Numbered from the stretch's first letter, positions 26,475 to 35,849 are shown. The stretch: DNA of 51,102 nucleotides from Bradyrhizobium sp. AS23.2 (GCF_001908185.1 NZ_LGHM01000133.1:1-51102); one strand, 5' to 3'. The notes: generated by a model not told the origin, from the letters alone. Numbers and translations: made by a program.

Positions 26475-27389
26475 TCATCGCGGCGTTTGCGCGCCGCCGC
26501 CCCCGCGCTGGTCCCTGGCCGCCTGCCAGACGGCAGTGAGCAACGCAGGAACAATGCGGTGCGCGGGGCATCGATTCCAGGTGCTGGCAAAGAAGGCGAA
26601 GCCCGGATCGGCGGGGCGTTGCCGGCGGGCACGCTCCAGCATCATCACCACCAGCGTCCGTGAACGGAGCCGGATCGTGCCGATACAGCCTTGATCCTGC
26701 ACCTCGCGGACCACGCGCGCCGGCGCGCGCAAGGTTTGCGCCGACGCTACCTCTGGCGCGATCGTCGCCAGACTTCCGCCGTCGCCCGCCATCGTGCGCA
26801 TCAAGTCGATAGACCGTACGATATTGTCCATTGCGAGCGCGGTTGCGTGCGCGCAAGCCATGCTGCGGCGCGACAACTTCTCGATCCGATCGAGCGCGGC
26901 CTCCAGCGCGCCGCTTCGCCTGATCCAGGCGGCTCGCAGCGGTCCGGCCGACAACCAGGCCTGCAACGTGCGCGCAGCTCTGTAAGAGTCTTCGGTTGCG
27001 GCATAGTCGGGAAAGAAGAGGCGGCCCACGGCCTGCTGGACGATGATGCCCATGTTGCGATCCGTGGGGGCGCCGGCGACGTAACCGCCGAGCTCGGCGA
27101 TCTCAGGCGCAATCCGCTGCAACAACGGCTCGACGTCCGAAAGCGCGGCCTCGAGCGCCGCCTGATGCGTCGCGCGTGACAGGTCGCGGCGGTCGCGGAA
27201 CGCCGGCCAGATGTCTCCATCGGGGCTGCGGAAAACCGCGAGCTTTCCAGCGATCGAGCTGTTCAAGAGGCCGCCGCGGCCGGACAGCGGACGCGTAACC
27301 ATGCTTGCATCGTTGATGCTGAGCACCTCGTTCGGCTGCCAGACGATGATGAGACGTACGAGGCCCGGAATGTTTATGGTGACGGCCAC
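26475..27389 (-). CDS. Short cytochrome P450-like protein paired with a haem dioxygenase
   Basis: A 304-residue protein, well below the usual 400 for bacterial P450s. Near the C-terminus it has FFASTWNRCPAHRIVPALL, which matches the P450 haem-thiolate loop pattern (F-x-x-x-x-x-R-C-P-x-H-R-I-A) with Cys274 as candidate ligand. Before it, a segment with ASAQTLRAPARVVREV and TIRLRSRTLVVMML resembles the K-helix to beta-sheet region, but the canonical ExxR is EVAS here. The helix around residues 181-203 lacks the oxygen-activating Ala-Gly-x-x-Thr. Both losses would fit a P450 isomerase that rearranges a hydroperoxide and does not activate O2. It starts 3 bases after the stop of the haem dioxygenase gene. 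The P450 assignment is an inference from these motifs; a non-haem protein is not excluded. Confidence 0.55.
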   Translation of the reverse strand: MAVTINIPGLVRLIIVWQPNEVLSINDASMVTRPLSGRGGLLNSSIAGKLAVFRSPDGDIWPAFRDRRDLSRATHQAALEAALSDVEPLLQRIAPEIAELGGYVAGAPTDRNMGIIVQQAVGRLFFPDYAATEDSYRAARTLQAWLSAGPLRAAWIRRSGALEAALDRIEKLSRRSMACAHATALAMDNIVRSIDLMRTMAGDGGSLATIAPEVASAQTLRAPARVVREVQDQGCIGTIRLRSRTLVVMMLERARRQRPADPGFAFFASTWNRCPAHRIVPALLTAVWQAARDQRGGGGAQTPR

Positions 27390-27392
27390 GGC

Positions 27393-29228
27393 TCAGCCTC
27401 GAAGAACGTTCCAGGGGGCAAAGCTGTTGTCGACGCCTTCGAGCGCCGGACCCAGTTGCGGCACGTGCCGCAACAGCACCGATTTCATGCCGTTGTTGCG
27501 GATCCAGTCCAGGCCGAAGTCAGTGTAGACCTCCACCCGGTAGTCGTCGGTGAAGAAGCGGTCGCTCTTGAGACGCCGCGATGCCATCAGGATGAAGATG
27601 CGGAAGGCGGTATCGCTGAAGCCGAAGCCCTTCGGCAGGTCCTCCGCCAACAGCCCGACCAGCAGATCAACACGGTCGACGTTGTTCTTGTAGATCGTGC
27701 GCATCTTGTCCGCCGCACCAGGAATGCTGGTGATTTCCTCGAATGTCTCGACGCGTTTCTTGCCGACCAGCTCGCGGAAGCGATTGTAGCGCGGCACGCC
27801 GCGCTCGCGGTCGCGCATGATATCGATTGCGGCCATGTCGAGCAGCGGCTGGCCGTCCTTTCTGAACTGACGAAGGAAGTTGGGAAAATTGTGGAGGCGA
27901 ATCGCGCCGGGATGAGCGGTGCCGAAGGAGTACAGCAGGTTGACGAAGCCGTGCGTCTGCATGAACGTGCGGGACGCGGCTCCCTGCATATTGACCAACT
28001 CACAGCGCTCGATTTTTGCCGTGTCGAGCTGTCGCACATCCATCTCGTCCGGGACGAGCGGGTGCAGGCGGTAGACTGCGGTGAACTCCTCGGTGAGGGC
28101 GTAGGGAGCGCTATGCTGGTCCGTGGGCGAGCCAAGGATGCCATAGGCCGCCTCGCTGTCTTTGCCGAGCACCGCGCGAGCCACCCGCGACGGTATCCCT
28201 GGCCAATCGGGTATCCCCGACCAATTGGCGTGCATGCCAAAGTCCAGCGCCGGATGGGCAAGAATGCCCGGGGTCCATTCGACGGTATGGATCTTGGCGA
28301 TCAGGGCCGCATTGATCAGGCGCGCGCGCTGGAACAGCTCTTCGTCATCCCAGGCCGGATAGCGCGCCTTCAGGGCGTCGCAGATGACGTTGTGCTCGCG
28401 TACGAAGAGATTGTGCAGCAGGCTCAGCCCGATCCACCAATTGTCGTTGAAGCCGGTGAGATCGGCGCCCCGGTGCTCTGGATCGGCTGGAATCATCCCG
28501 TCGCCGCCGACTCTGATCTTCCCGTCCACCATGGAGCGGAGCTGCATCTGCCTTGCGCGACTGCTGCCGTAGATCTGGCCGGCGTCCCACCAATGTGAGT
28601 TGAAGTTGCGAAATGTCGGGGTCGCACCGAGCCACGGATCACGCGCTGTCTGGTCGCGAACTGTACGACGGATTTGCATGCAGCCGTTGACTTGCTCGGG
28701 CCAATCATGGCCCTGCGGCAGCGGGATATTGAACTCGTTTCCCGGCTCGGGAATCCCATGGCTGAACCAGTTGTGCGTTTCGAACTGGATCCACGCAGCG
28801 GCCAACAGATTGAGGCTGGTCGCGGGAATAAAGGTCTCGCGCGCCAACAATGTCTCCGAGATCAGGCGTGGGCTCGGCTCGAGCAGATCGTCTTCGCTGT
28901 CCGGCACGCATTCCGGCAGGGGAAAGTTGCGCCCGAACCGGGAGCCCGCCATGCCCATGTGCGGATGATCAAGGCTGTTGAACGAGCCATCGGCGGAACG
29001 CCACCGTTCATTGCCGGCGCTCCAGCCCGCCGATGTCCCGATGCCGTAACCGGTATGGTAGAGGTTGTATTCTCGGAGCCGGTTGCGGAAGACCGAAAGA
29101 TTGACTGCCCCAAGCAGGGTCGGCAGGCGATCCCACCTTACAAAGAAGTTAATGACCCGATAGACAACATTGAGGATTTCGTCGAGCACGCGACGATGGA
29201 AGACAAAGCCATCGTTCTCACGCGACAT
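27393..29228 (-). CDS. Haem peroxidase-family fatty acid dioxygenase (alpha-DOX/cyclooxygenase-like)
   Basis: A 611-residue member of the animal haem peroxidase superfamily, closest in pattern to plant alpha-dioxygenases and fungal Ppo dioxygenase domains. The distal haem His is in AAWIQFETHNWFSHG (about residue 152). SLLHNLFVREHNVICDAL is a conserved helix. EEFTAVYRLHPLVPDEM holds the proximal His (about 389) and, three residues before it, the Tyr (about 386) that forms the catalytic radical in cyclooxygenase and alpha-DOX. The roughly 237-residue spacing of the two His is nearer alpha-DOX than cyclooxygenase. There is no signal peptide. ATG 29228 is preferred, with GGAG five bases upstream; a GTG lies six bases earlier. 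It probably adds O2 to a fatty acid to give a hydroperoxide, with the P450-like partner acting next. Confidence 0.82.
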   Translation of the reverse strand: MSRENDGFVFHRRVLDEILNVVYRVINFFVRWDRLPTLLGAVNLSVFRNRLREYNLYHTGYGIGTSAGWSAGNERWRSADGSFNSLDHPHMGMAGSRFGRNFPLPECVPDSEDDLLEPSPRLISETLLARETFIPATSLNLLAAAWIQFETHNWFSHGIPEPGNEFNIPLPQGHDWPEQVNGCMQIRRTVRDQTARDPWLGATPTFRNFNSHWWDAGQIYGSSRARQMQLRSMVDGKIRVGGDGMIPADPEHRGADLTGFNDNWWIGLSLLHNLFVREHNVICDALKARYPAWDDEELFQRARLINAALIAKIHTVEWTPGILAHPALDFGMHANWSGIPDWPGIPSRVARAVLGKDSEAAYGILGSPTDQHSAPYALTEEFTAVYRLHPLVPDEMDVRQLDTAKIERCELVNMQGAASRTFMQTHGFVNLLYSFGTAHPGAIRLHNFPNFLRQFRKDGQPLLDMAAIDIMRDRERGVPRYNRFRELVGKKRVETFEEITSIPGAADKMRTIYKNNVDRVDLLVGLLAEDLPKGFGFSDTAFRIFILMASRRLKSDRFFTDDYRVEVYTDFGLDWIRNNGMKSVLLRHVPQLGPALEGVDNSFAPWNVLRG

Positions 29229-29754
29229 GTGCACTCCGAGAAGTAATTCGTCTGAAAAACAATTCGGGCGGCAACCAGTAAATGTAGTCTGATAGCACTA
29301 AACTGTCTGTTTGCCAACGCGTCTTGCGGGCGCGCCAGGTCTCGATGACCGATCCGTTGCTGCAACCATGGGTTGGCGCTAATTTGAGCAGCGTCATCGT
29401 CGGGCCGACCGGAGAAAGGGCCTCGAAACGCCTTGTCACGGGAGCCTCGGCCACCGGCTGAAGCATCGGAAGTCGCGTCGGGACCTCCGTGCGATCTCGC
29501 AAACTGCAGCTTCTGCGGCGTCAGGGCCGGTCAATTTGCCCTGTCGGTTAAGCGGATGCTCGGATAGGATGTAGTGAAGCCCGGAGGTACAATAGCCTTG
29601 GGGTGCAATCGGAGATACAGCGGAATTCGCGAGAGCGGGGTCAAGCTGTGCGGTAGCGAGCTTCAACCTCATGAGAACCACGCCGACAGCGACGTCGGCA
29701 AGACTGGAAAGCCATCTTAGTTGCGTGTTTCGCCGTCAAAAGGGGGTGACGCAG
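29229..29754. other. Divergent intergenic region between the dioxygenase and flavin oxidase genes
   Basis: About 526 bases with lower GC than the flanking genes, especially 29240-29320. It should contain the promoters of both divergent units. Two short minus-strand reading frames here lack a ribosome-binding site or recognisable motifs. I see no clear operator or RNA gene. Confidence 0.5.
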
Positions 29755-31119
29755 ATGGATAACATGGTTCGGAATTACGATGGCGGGATCACGAGCTCTC
29801 CCGCGCGACTTGTGTCTCCGAGTACCGTTCCCGAGATTCAGTCGATCCTGACGGATGCCGTCCAATACCCTGGTCCTGTCAGGGCGAAGGGCAGCTTTCA
29901 CTCCCTGACACCCTGCGTATCCTCGGACGGGACCATCATCGACATGTCCCGCATGAACCGGATCCTCAAGATCGATCCGCACGACATGACGTTCACCGCG
30001 GAGGCGGGGCTTCAATTCATAGCCGCATCGCGGGTGCTAAAGGCGCTGAACCTCCAGTTTATGACCAACATCGAGATCGGAAACATGACTCTCGGTGCCG
30101 CGGCCTGCTGCCATACCAAGGATGGCCTGGATGGTGGCGAGTTCGGGCAGGTCGGTTCGTACATCACAGCGATGAAATGGGTGACGCCCAGCGGCCAGCT
30201 CGCCGAGGCGTCGGAGGCTAATAACCCCGCTCTCATGTATCTCATGCGTTCGAGTTATGGCCTGTGCGGGATCGTTTACGAGGTGACCTTCCGCATCAAG
30301 CCGCTGGAGGTGATTCATTTCAAATATCTGCCGCGCCCGATCGGAGATCTGACCGAGAAGGAGGTGGATGAGATTATCGATGCATCACGTGGCTTGATCT
30401 GCTGGACGGTCGGTCGAAAGGCTCACTTCCAGACGCGGCACCCTGCTGACCGGGTCGGACCGTTTGGATCGCTATTCGCCGCAAGTCGGCGCAAGCTTTG
30501 GAATTTTGGCGAAGCCCGCGTCGGCAGGTTCATTGACAGCAGCATCCCGACCAAGCCCCTCAGGGAGGCATCACTCGATACCTGGTTCGTCGGCAACAGG
30601 CTGCTGATGTCGTATTTGCACCTGGTTGGCGGAGCGACATTGTACAATCCAGACAAGACGATCGATTACAGCGAGACGCGGCCCTCAGCGAGATATGCCT
30701 TCACATTCTGGGCATTTCCGCGTGCTGCGTGGCTGAAGGTGCTGCGTGACTACGTCGACTTCAGCGAAAAGTATTTTAGGGATCATGACTTCCGCTGCAA
30801 CATGGCGCTTGGCTCATACTTCATTCGGAAGGACGAGCATTCCATGCTGTCCTACTCGCATGACGGAGACGTATTTTCCGTCGACCCCATTCACGCCTAT
30901 ACGGATAGACCAGCGTGGGATGGGTTTTTGAAGGAGTTCAACGAATTTGCGAGCAAGAGGGGCGGCATTCCCTTGCTGAACCAGAGCCCTTTCATCACCA
31001 AGAGCCATGTTGAAGCGGCGTACGGGACGAGATGGATCAATTTCTCCGCGCAAGTTAGACAAGCAGATCCGCAGGGGCGGATGCTGAATCCTTTCTTTGC
31101 CGATCTGCTGAGCCCGTAA
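29755..31119 (+). CDS. VAO-type FAD-binding oxidase
   Basis: A 454-residue flavoprotein of the vanillyl-alcohol oxidase/p-cresol methylhydroxylase fold, with an N-terminal FAD_binding_4 domain: PARLVSPSTVPEIQSIL, VRAKGSFHSLTPC (the VRAxGxxHS-type loop that often holds the covalent His), FTAEAGLQF and IGNMTLGAAACCHTKDG. SYGLCGIVYEVTFRI follows. The C-terminal part (about 210-454) resembles the sugar-lactone/aldonolactone oxidase type substrate domain only loosely. ATG 29755 is chosen over 29671 because AGGGGGTGACGC lies directly upstream and the family starts here. It is divergent from the haem dioxygenase/P450-like pair and may oxidise a product of that pathway, by context only. Confidence 0.84.
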   Translation: MDNMVRNYDGGITSSPARLVSPSTVPEIQSILTDAVQYPGPVRAKGSFHSLTPCVSSDGTIIDMSRMNRILKIDPHDMTFTAEAGLQFIAASRVLKALNLQFMTNIEIGNMTLGAAACCHTKDGLDGGEFGQVGSYITAMKWVTPSGQLAEASEANNPALMYLMRSSYGLCGIVYEVTFRIKPLEVIHFKYLPRPIGDLTEKEVDEIIDASRGLICWTVGRKAHFQTRHPADRVGPFGSLFAASRRKLWNFGEARVGRFIDSSIPTKPLREASLDTWFVGNRLLMSYLHLVGGATLYNPDKTIDYSETRPSARYAFTFWAFPRAAWLKVLRDYVDFSEKYFRDHDFRCNMALGSYFIRKDEHSMLSYSHDGDVFSVDPIHAYTDRPAWDGFLKEFNEFASKRGGIPLLNQSPFITKSHVEAAYGTRWINFSAQVRQADPQGRMLNPFFADLLSP

Positions 31120-31276
31120 GGACTGGTCCGAACGTCGAACGAGGAGTGGCATGCCGGCATAACTGCGTCCGGCACGATTGAGACAGAGGGACTGACGCAA
31201 TTACTCGCGTAACGCGACGTGGACTTCTTTCAAGGGAATGGCCAATCTCCGCCACGCTCGGGAAAAAGGCAGCGGA

Positions 31277-31354
31277 GCCAAGTAGAACCGCCAAGTAGAA
31301 TTGCTAAGTCGAATTGCCAAGTCGAATTGCTAAGTCGAATTGCGAAGTCGAACC
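31277..31354. repeat. Six 13-bp tandem repeats upstream of the cyclase gene
   Basis: Six contiguous copies of a 13-base unit, consensus GCYAAGTCGAATT (first two copies with AGTAGA in place of AGTCGA, first and last copies ending ACC). They occupy 31277-31354 and stop 14 bases before the cyclase ATG at 31369. The unit is not a multiple of three. There are no spacers, so this is not a CRISPR array. The array could be an iterated protein-binding site or a slippage-prone tract overlapping the 5' leader. Confidence 0.9.
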
Positions 31355-31368
31355 GCGGAATTTGGGTG

Positions 31369-34300
31369 ATGGACGCGCCTCACGACAGAGCAACTGAACG
31401 CCGGCAGGTCACGGTTCTGTTCTGTGACGTCGTCGATTCAACCGGTCTCTCCGAACGCTGTGACATAGAGGAGCTGAGAGAGATACTGCTGGAATTCCAG
31501 GCGGTCAGCTCGCAATGCATCTGCAATTCCGGAGGCAGCGTCGTCAACTACATCGGCGACGGCATTCGTGCGGAGTTTGGCTATCCGCTCACCTCGGAGA
31601 ACGAGGCCGTGAGCGCAGTCCGCGCCGGCCTGGTGTTGTTGCGGGCAATTCACGAGCTCAGTGAGCGCGCCGCGCTGGCTATCAAGGAGCCGCTTCGCGT
31701 TCGGATCGGTGTGCATACGGGCGTGGCGGTGATCGGCAAGGCTGGGCCGGGCCATGTGCACGATGCGACGGAGATCGTCGGCGACACGCCCAACATCGCA
31801 TTCCGATTGCTGGAAATGGGCGAACCCAACTCGCTCGTGATCAGCGGCGAGACGAAGCGCCTGCTACGCGGCAGATTCGCCTTGCGCCCGCTCGGTATGT
31901 GTTCGCTCAAGGGACTGTCGCGGAAGGTCGAGGTCTTTCTCGTCTTGGGAGAGGTATCGGAGGATGACGCTGGGCATCGTGCACGCCACCGCAATGCCTT
32001 GCCTCTGGTCGACAGGGTCACCGAGATGGGCCAGTTGCTGCAAGCATGGGACCTCGCGCAGACTGGGCGGGGACATACGGTGGAGATCACCGGGGAGCCC
32101 GGGATTGGAAAATCGCGCCTTGCGCTGGAACTGATCGAAAAGGCGGGGTTGCCGGACGACCTGATCCTGGCCATCCACGCTTCCGCCTCGCACCAGAACA
32201 CGCCGCTATATCCGATCATCAGAACCATCGAGCAGCGCGCAGGTATTCGCAAGGATGAAGACGCCCAGGCCAATTTGGCGCGTCTGCGTGAATTCGTCGC
32301 CGCGACCTCCGGCACCGACGAAGAGCAGTTTGTGCTGATCGGTCAAATGCTCGGTCTGCCGGTGCCGGCGGCATCGAGCCCGCCAATCCCCGATGCGCAG
32401 GAACGGCGTCGGAAGACACGCGACGCAGCCGTGCAGCTGTTGACGTCGCAGGCCCGTGGCGATGCCGGTCTCATTCTGGTCGAGGATTTTCACTGGGCCG
32501 ATCCGTCGACCGTCGAGATTGTCGAGCGAATTGCCGGCCAGATCGATAATGCACGGATTCTTCTGCTGGTGACGAGCCGCGCGACGGTCCTCGGCAACGT
32601 GTCGCCGATGATCCAGCGTATCGTGCTGCAACGTCTGGACGACGAGCACTGCCGTGATCTCGCCGGTTCCGTCGTCCGCGACCAGCAATTGCCTGGTCGA
32701 TTGATCCAGCAGATTGTTGCGCGATCGGACGGGGTGCCGTTGTTCGTGGAGGAGCTGGCGGCGGCCGCCCTCGAGACCGGGCAAGTCGATCCGGGTGCCG
32801 GTACAGTCGGCACCAGTGGACCCGCAGAAGTACCATCGGCACTCTACGATCCCCTGATGCTGCGACTCGAACGGCTCGGAAATGCCAGGGCGATCGCTCA
32901 GCTCGCGTCGGTGATTGGCCGAAGTTTTTCGCATCGGCTTCTCGCAGCTGTTGCGACGGAGCCTCACGACGTCCTTGACGACGCCCTGGAGCGACTGCGC
33001 GCGTCCGGCCTGATAGGGCTGGAGCGCGGCGACGACGAAAAGGTCTACTCCTTCAAGCATGCCCTGGTGAGGGACGTCGCCTACTATTCGCTTCTCAAGC
33101 GGCAGAGGCGGGAGCTTCACGACCGTGTTGCTGAGCAGATCGAGCTCCATCTGCCCGAGATCGTGCAGACGGAGCCCGGCTACGTCGCACAGCATCTGTC
33201 GGAGGCCGGGCGGACGTCGCGAGCGGCGCGGATGTGGCTCAAGGCTGCAAAACAGGCGGCCGAGCGTTCGGCAAATCTGGAGACGATCGCCGAGCTCAAC
33301 ATGGCGCGCGAGGAGATCAAGAAGCTTCCTGTCGGGCTTGAACGGGACAATTTGGAGCTGAATGCCCAGATTGCGCTGATCGGGCCGACAATCGCGCTCG
33401 GGGGATTCGGCGCCGACGCGGTCGCGGACGTCAGCAGCCGCGCCATCGAGCTCTGCCGGGCCCTGGACAACGATCCGCGCATCTTCCCGGCGCTGTACGC
33501 GCGGTGGTCGCACCTGCGCGTTGCAAGCGACGTACGGGAAGCCGGCGCGCTGGCGCGGGACTTCTTGACGCTGGCCGAAGAGAAAGGAACGAGGGCCGAT
33601 CGGATGGTCGGCCATCGGCTACTTGGCACCTCGCTGCTCGACGGGGAGACCGAGCAGGCGTGCATCCACCTCGACCAGGCGGTCAAGCTATACGATGCAG
33701 ACGCTGACCGGGAAACGGCCGTGACATACGGCACCGACGTGCAGATCACGAGCCTGTCCAACCTGTGCATCTGCTGCTGGTTGGTGGGCCGGGTAAGCGA
33801 AGCGATCGCTCACGCACGCGAGGCGCTGGGGCATGCGCAGCGATTGTCACATGCGCATACCCTCGGCTACGCGTGTGCTCACGTCTGCATGCTGTACACG
33901 CTGGAGCGGGATGTGGAGACGGTTCGGGGGCTCGCACAGCGCACACTCGAGGGGGCCATCAAGAGGGAGCTGCCGCTGTGGATTTCGGTAGCGCGGACCT
34001 TTCTCGGTTGGTCCGACGTCGAATCCGGCCGCCTGTCGGAGGGCATCGACATGCTGGAGCAGCAGCGCGAGTTCTTGCAAACGGCGCACCTTGTCTACTG
34101 GTTGCCGACCTACCTGTGCTGGCTTGCGGAGGCCTATGTCCGTTCCGACAAGCTGACGGACGCGCGGCGCTGTCTCGATGAGGTGCGCAGCGTCTTCGGA
34201 CGGGGTGGCAACTATTGGTACGAGGCCGAATGCTATCGTATCGAAGGGCGGCTTGCCGCACATGCGGAGATCAATGACGCCGCGCTTGCAGAGAAGAACT

Positions 34301-34521
34301 TTGAGCAAGCCATCGCGCTTGCCGGCCGGCGTGGCCAGCGCGGATTTGGCTTGCGCGCGGCGGTGGGGCTTGCCGACCTTGTCGGCGCCAAAGGCCAGAC
34401 GGAGCGGGCACTCACGCTCTTGCAGCGCGAATTGCAGTTCTTCGCCAATCAGCCTGACGGTCGGGATCGCTCGGATGCCAGGAAGCTGCTCCAATCGCTA
34501 CAGGGAAGCGCGGCCAGCTGA
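31369..34521 (+). CDS. Class III adenylate/guanylate cyclase fused to AAA ATPase and TPR region
   Basis: A 1050-residue multidomain signalling protein. Residues 10-190 are a class III nucleotide cyclase domain: metal-binding Asp20 in LFCDVVDSTGLS and Asp64 in NYIGDGIRAEFGYP, and the Asn142/Arg146 transition-state pair in PNIAFRLL. The usual purine-selecting Lys is Asn60. Next is a P-loop ATPase with Walker A GEPGIGKS (242-249) and Walker B LILVEDFHWADPS, as in the ATP-sensing STAND/MalT-like group. From about 630 the protein is helical with TPR-like repeats. Such proteins are cytosolic and lack an obvious ligand domain. An in-frame GTG at 31219 would translate through the tandem repeats; ATG 31369 starts the conserved domain and is preferred. 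No DNA-binding domain is seen. Confidence 0.88.
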   Translation: MDAPHDRATERRQVTVLFCDVVDSTGLSERCDIEELREILLEFQAVSSQCICNSGGSVVNYIGDGIRAEFGYPLTSENEAVSAVRAGLVLLRAIHELSERAALAIKEPLRVRIGVHTGVAVIGKAGPGHVHDATEIVGDTPNIAFRLLEMGEPNSLVISGETKRLLRGRFALRPLGMCSLKGLSRKVEVFLVLGEVSEDDAGHRARHRNALPLVDRVTEMGQLLQAWDLAQTGRGHTVEITGEPGIGKSRLALELIEKAGLPDDLILAIHASASHQNTPLYPIIRTIEQRAGIRKDEDAQANLARLREFVAATSGTDEEQFVLIGQMLGLPVPAASSPPIPDAQERRRKTRDAAVQLLTSQARGDAGLILVEDFHWADPSTVEIVERIAGQIDNARILLLVTSRATVLGNVSPMIQRIVLQRLDDEHCRDLAGSVVRDQQLPGRLIQQIVARSDGVPLFVEELAAAALETGQVDPGAGTVGTSGPAEVPSALYDPLMLRLERLGNARAIAQLASVIGRSFSHRLLAAVATEPHDVLDDALERLRASGLIGLERGDDEKVYSFKHALVRDVAYYSLLKRQRRELHDRVAEQIELHLPEIVQTEPGYVAQHLSEAGRTSRAARMWLKAAKQAAERSANLETIAELNMAREEIKKLPVGLERDNLELNAQIALIGPTIALGGFGADAVADVSSRAIELCRALDNDPRIFPALYARWSHLRVASDVREAGALARDFLTLAEEKGTRADRMVGHRLLGTSLLDGETEQACIHLDQAVKLYDADADRETAVTYGTDVQITSLSNLCICCWLVGRVSEAIAHAREALGHAQRLSHAHTLGYACAHVCMLYTLERDVETVRGLAQRTLEGAIKRELPLWISVARTFLGWSDVESGRLSEGIDMLEQQREFLQTAHLVYWLPTYLCWLAEAYVRSDKLTDARRCLDEVRSVFGRGGNYWYEAECYRIEGRLAAHAEINDAALAEKNFEQAIALAGRRGQRGFGLRAAVGLADLVGAKGQTERALTLLQRELQFFANQPDGRDRSDARKLLQSLQGSAAS

Positions 34522-34665
34522 GACTTGGCATCACTGTCAGTCCAGGGATTCCACACCCCTAAAGAGCGGAAGGCTGCTTGCTGAGATCGCGTTCGCAGCC
34601 TTGCCAAAGCGAGCGCCGGGTAAATGGTCCGGGCGACACGCATCGCTCGGACCGGATCTGGCAGA

Positions 34666-35638
34666 CTACAACGTCATCTGCATTGGTTCGGCATAGTAGC
34701 GGAATCCGTCGCCGACCTTGGCGACATGACCGTAGCCCGGCCAGGCGAAGTGGTACGACATCACCGGCGTCTTGTTCGCCGCGAGCATTGTGAGCAACTT
34801 GACGCGCGATTCAGCCGCCTGCGTCGGGTCGGTGTCGTAGGAGAATTCCATGCGTGGCCGTTCGAGCAGCAGCACGGAATGGTGCGAGAGGTCGCCGAGG
34901 AATGCAAAGGACTTGCCGGCCGACGAGACCATGAAGATGGTGTGACCGACTGTATGACCGGGGGGCGGCGATCGCCTGAACTCCGGGCAGGAATTCCTGG
35001 CCGTCCTTGAAGAACACGATCCGGTCGCGGACCGGCAGAAGGTTCTTGCGGGCGTGAACGACGAAGTCCTTTGCCGGGCTGCCAAGCTTGCCTTCATCGG
35101 TCCAGAAGTCGAAATCGGTCTGGGAGATGTAGATTTGCGCGTTCGGAAACAGCGGCTTGTCGTTGGCGTCCACGATGCCGCCGATGTGGTCGATATGAGC
35201 ATGCGAGCAGACCACGGCATCGATGTCCTCCGGCTTGATGCCGGCTTCAGCCATGCTCTTCTGTTGCCGGCCGGTGGTGGGCCCGAACGCCTTGGAGGTG
35301 CCCATGCCGGTATCGAACAGGATGAGTTTGTCGCCGGCGTTCACGATCGGCGAGTTCTGCTCGAGCACGACATTGTCCGGGGAGAGGAAATTGTCGGCGA
35401 GCATCTTCTTCACTTCCTCCTTGGGAACGCCGGTGAAGGTGCCGGAGGGATCACCAAGGGGCAGGGGCCCGTCGGACACGACGGTCACTTCGGCATCGCC
35501 GAGAACGAAGCGATGCCAGTAGGGAGTCTGGGTGCCGAGCTTGGGAGCGCGTGCCATCGCGCTGCTGCCGAGCATTGCGCTGGCGCCAAGGCCGGCGCCG
35601 AGTGCGAGCAGGGATCGACGTGAGACATTGAGTGTCAT
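34666..35638 (-). CDS. Tat-exported metallo-beta-lactamase-fold hydrolase, frameshifted
   Basis: An MBL-fold hydrolase of about 323 residues. The N-terminus SRRSLLALGAGLGASAML is a twin-arginine signal, so it is exported folded. The metal site shows as SHAHIDHIGG (146-154), with LFDTGMG before it. The frame breaks at a run of six G on the plus strand (34960-34965). One base fewer restores VQAIAAPGHTVGHTIFMV, giving the second metal-binding His, and then FAFLGDLSHH and the C-terminus PVMSYHFAWPGYGH. It is therefore complete apart from one extra base. Relatives include lactonases, alkylsulfatases and glyoxalase II-like enzymes; the substrate is not evident. It is convergent with the large cyclase gene. 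Confidence 0.86.
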
Positions 35639-35849
35639 TCGTTTCCTCCACTATTTCCCTTGAGTTGCGCGGCTTTGTCGCGCGTTACGTTCGGCCCGAG
35701 GCCGGCGGCGGGATGCTGCTCCGGTTCAGACTAGCTAGCAAGTGGAATTAGACTGGAAATGAACGCTTAAATTGAATTCGTCGTTCTGCGCTGCGGAATG
35801 ATCTCTATCGGACAGCTGACAGACAGAGCTGCGCCGCCGCCTCGGTATT

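Noticed and set aside
29218..29502. A 94-codon minus-strand frame upstream of the dioxygenase gene
   Set aside because: No ribosome-binding site, no motif, and it runs into the dioxygenase start; insufficient support for a gene.
29436..29681. An 81-codon minus-strand frame in the dioxygenase/flavin oxidase gap
   Set aside because: No recognisable family and no clear ribosome-binding site; treated as non-coding.
31277..31354. CRISPR array
   Set aside because: The 13-base units are contiguous with no spacers and there are no cas genes.
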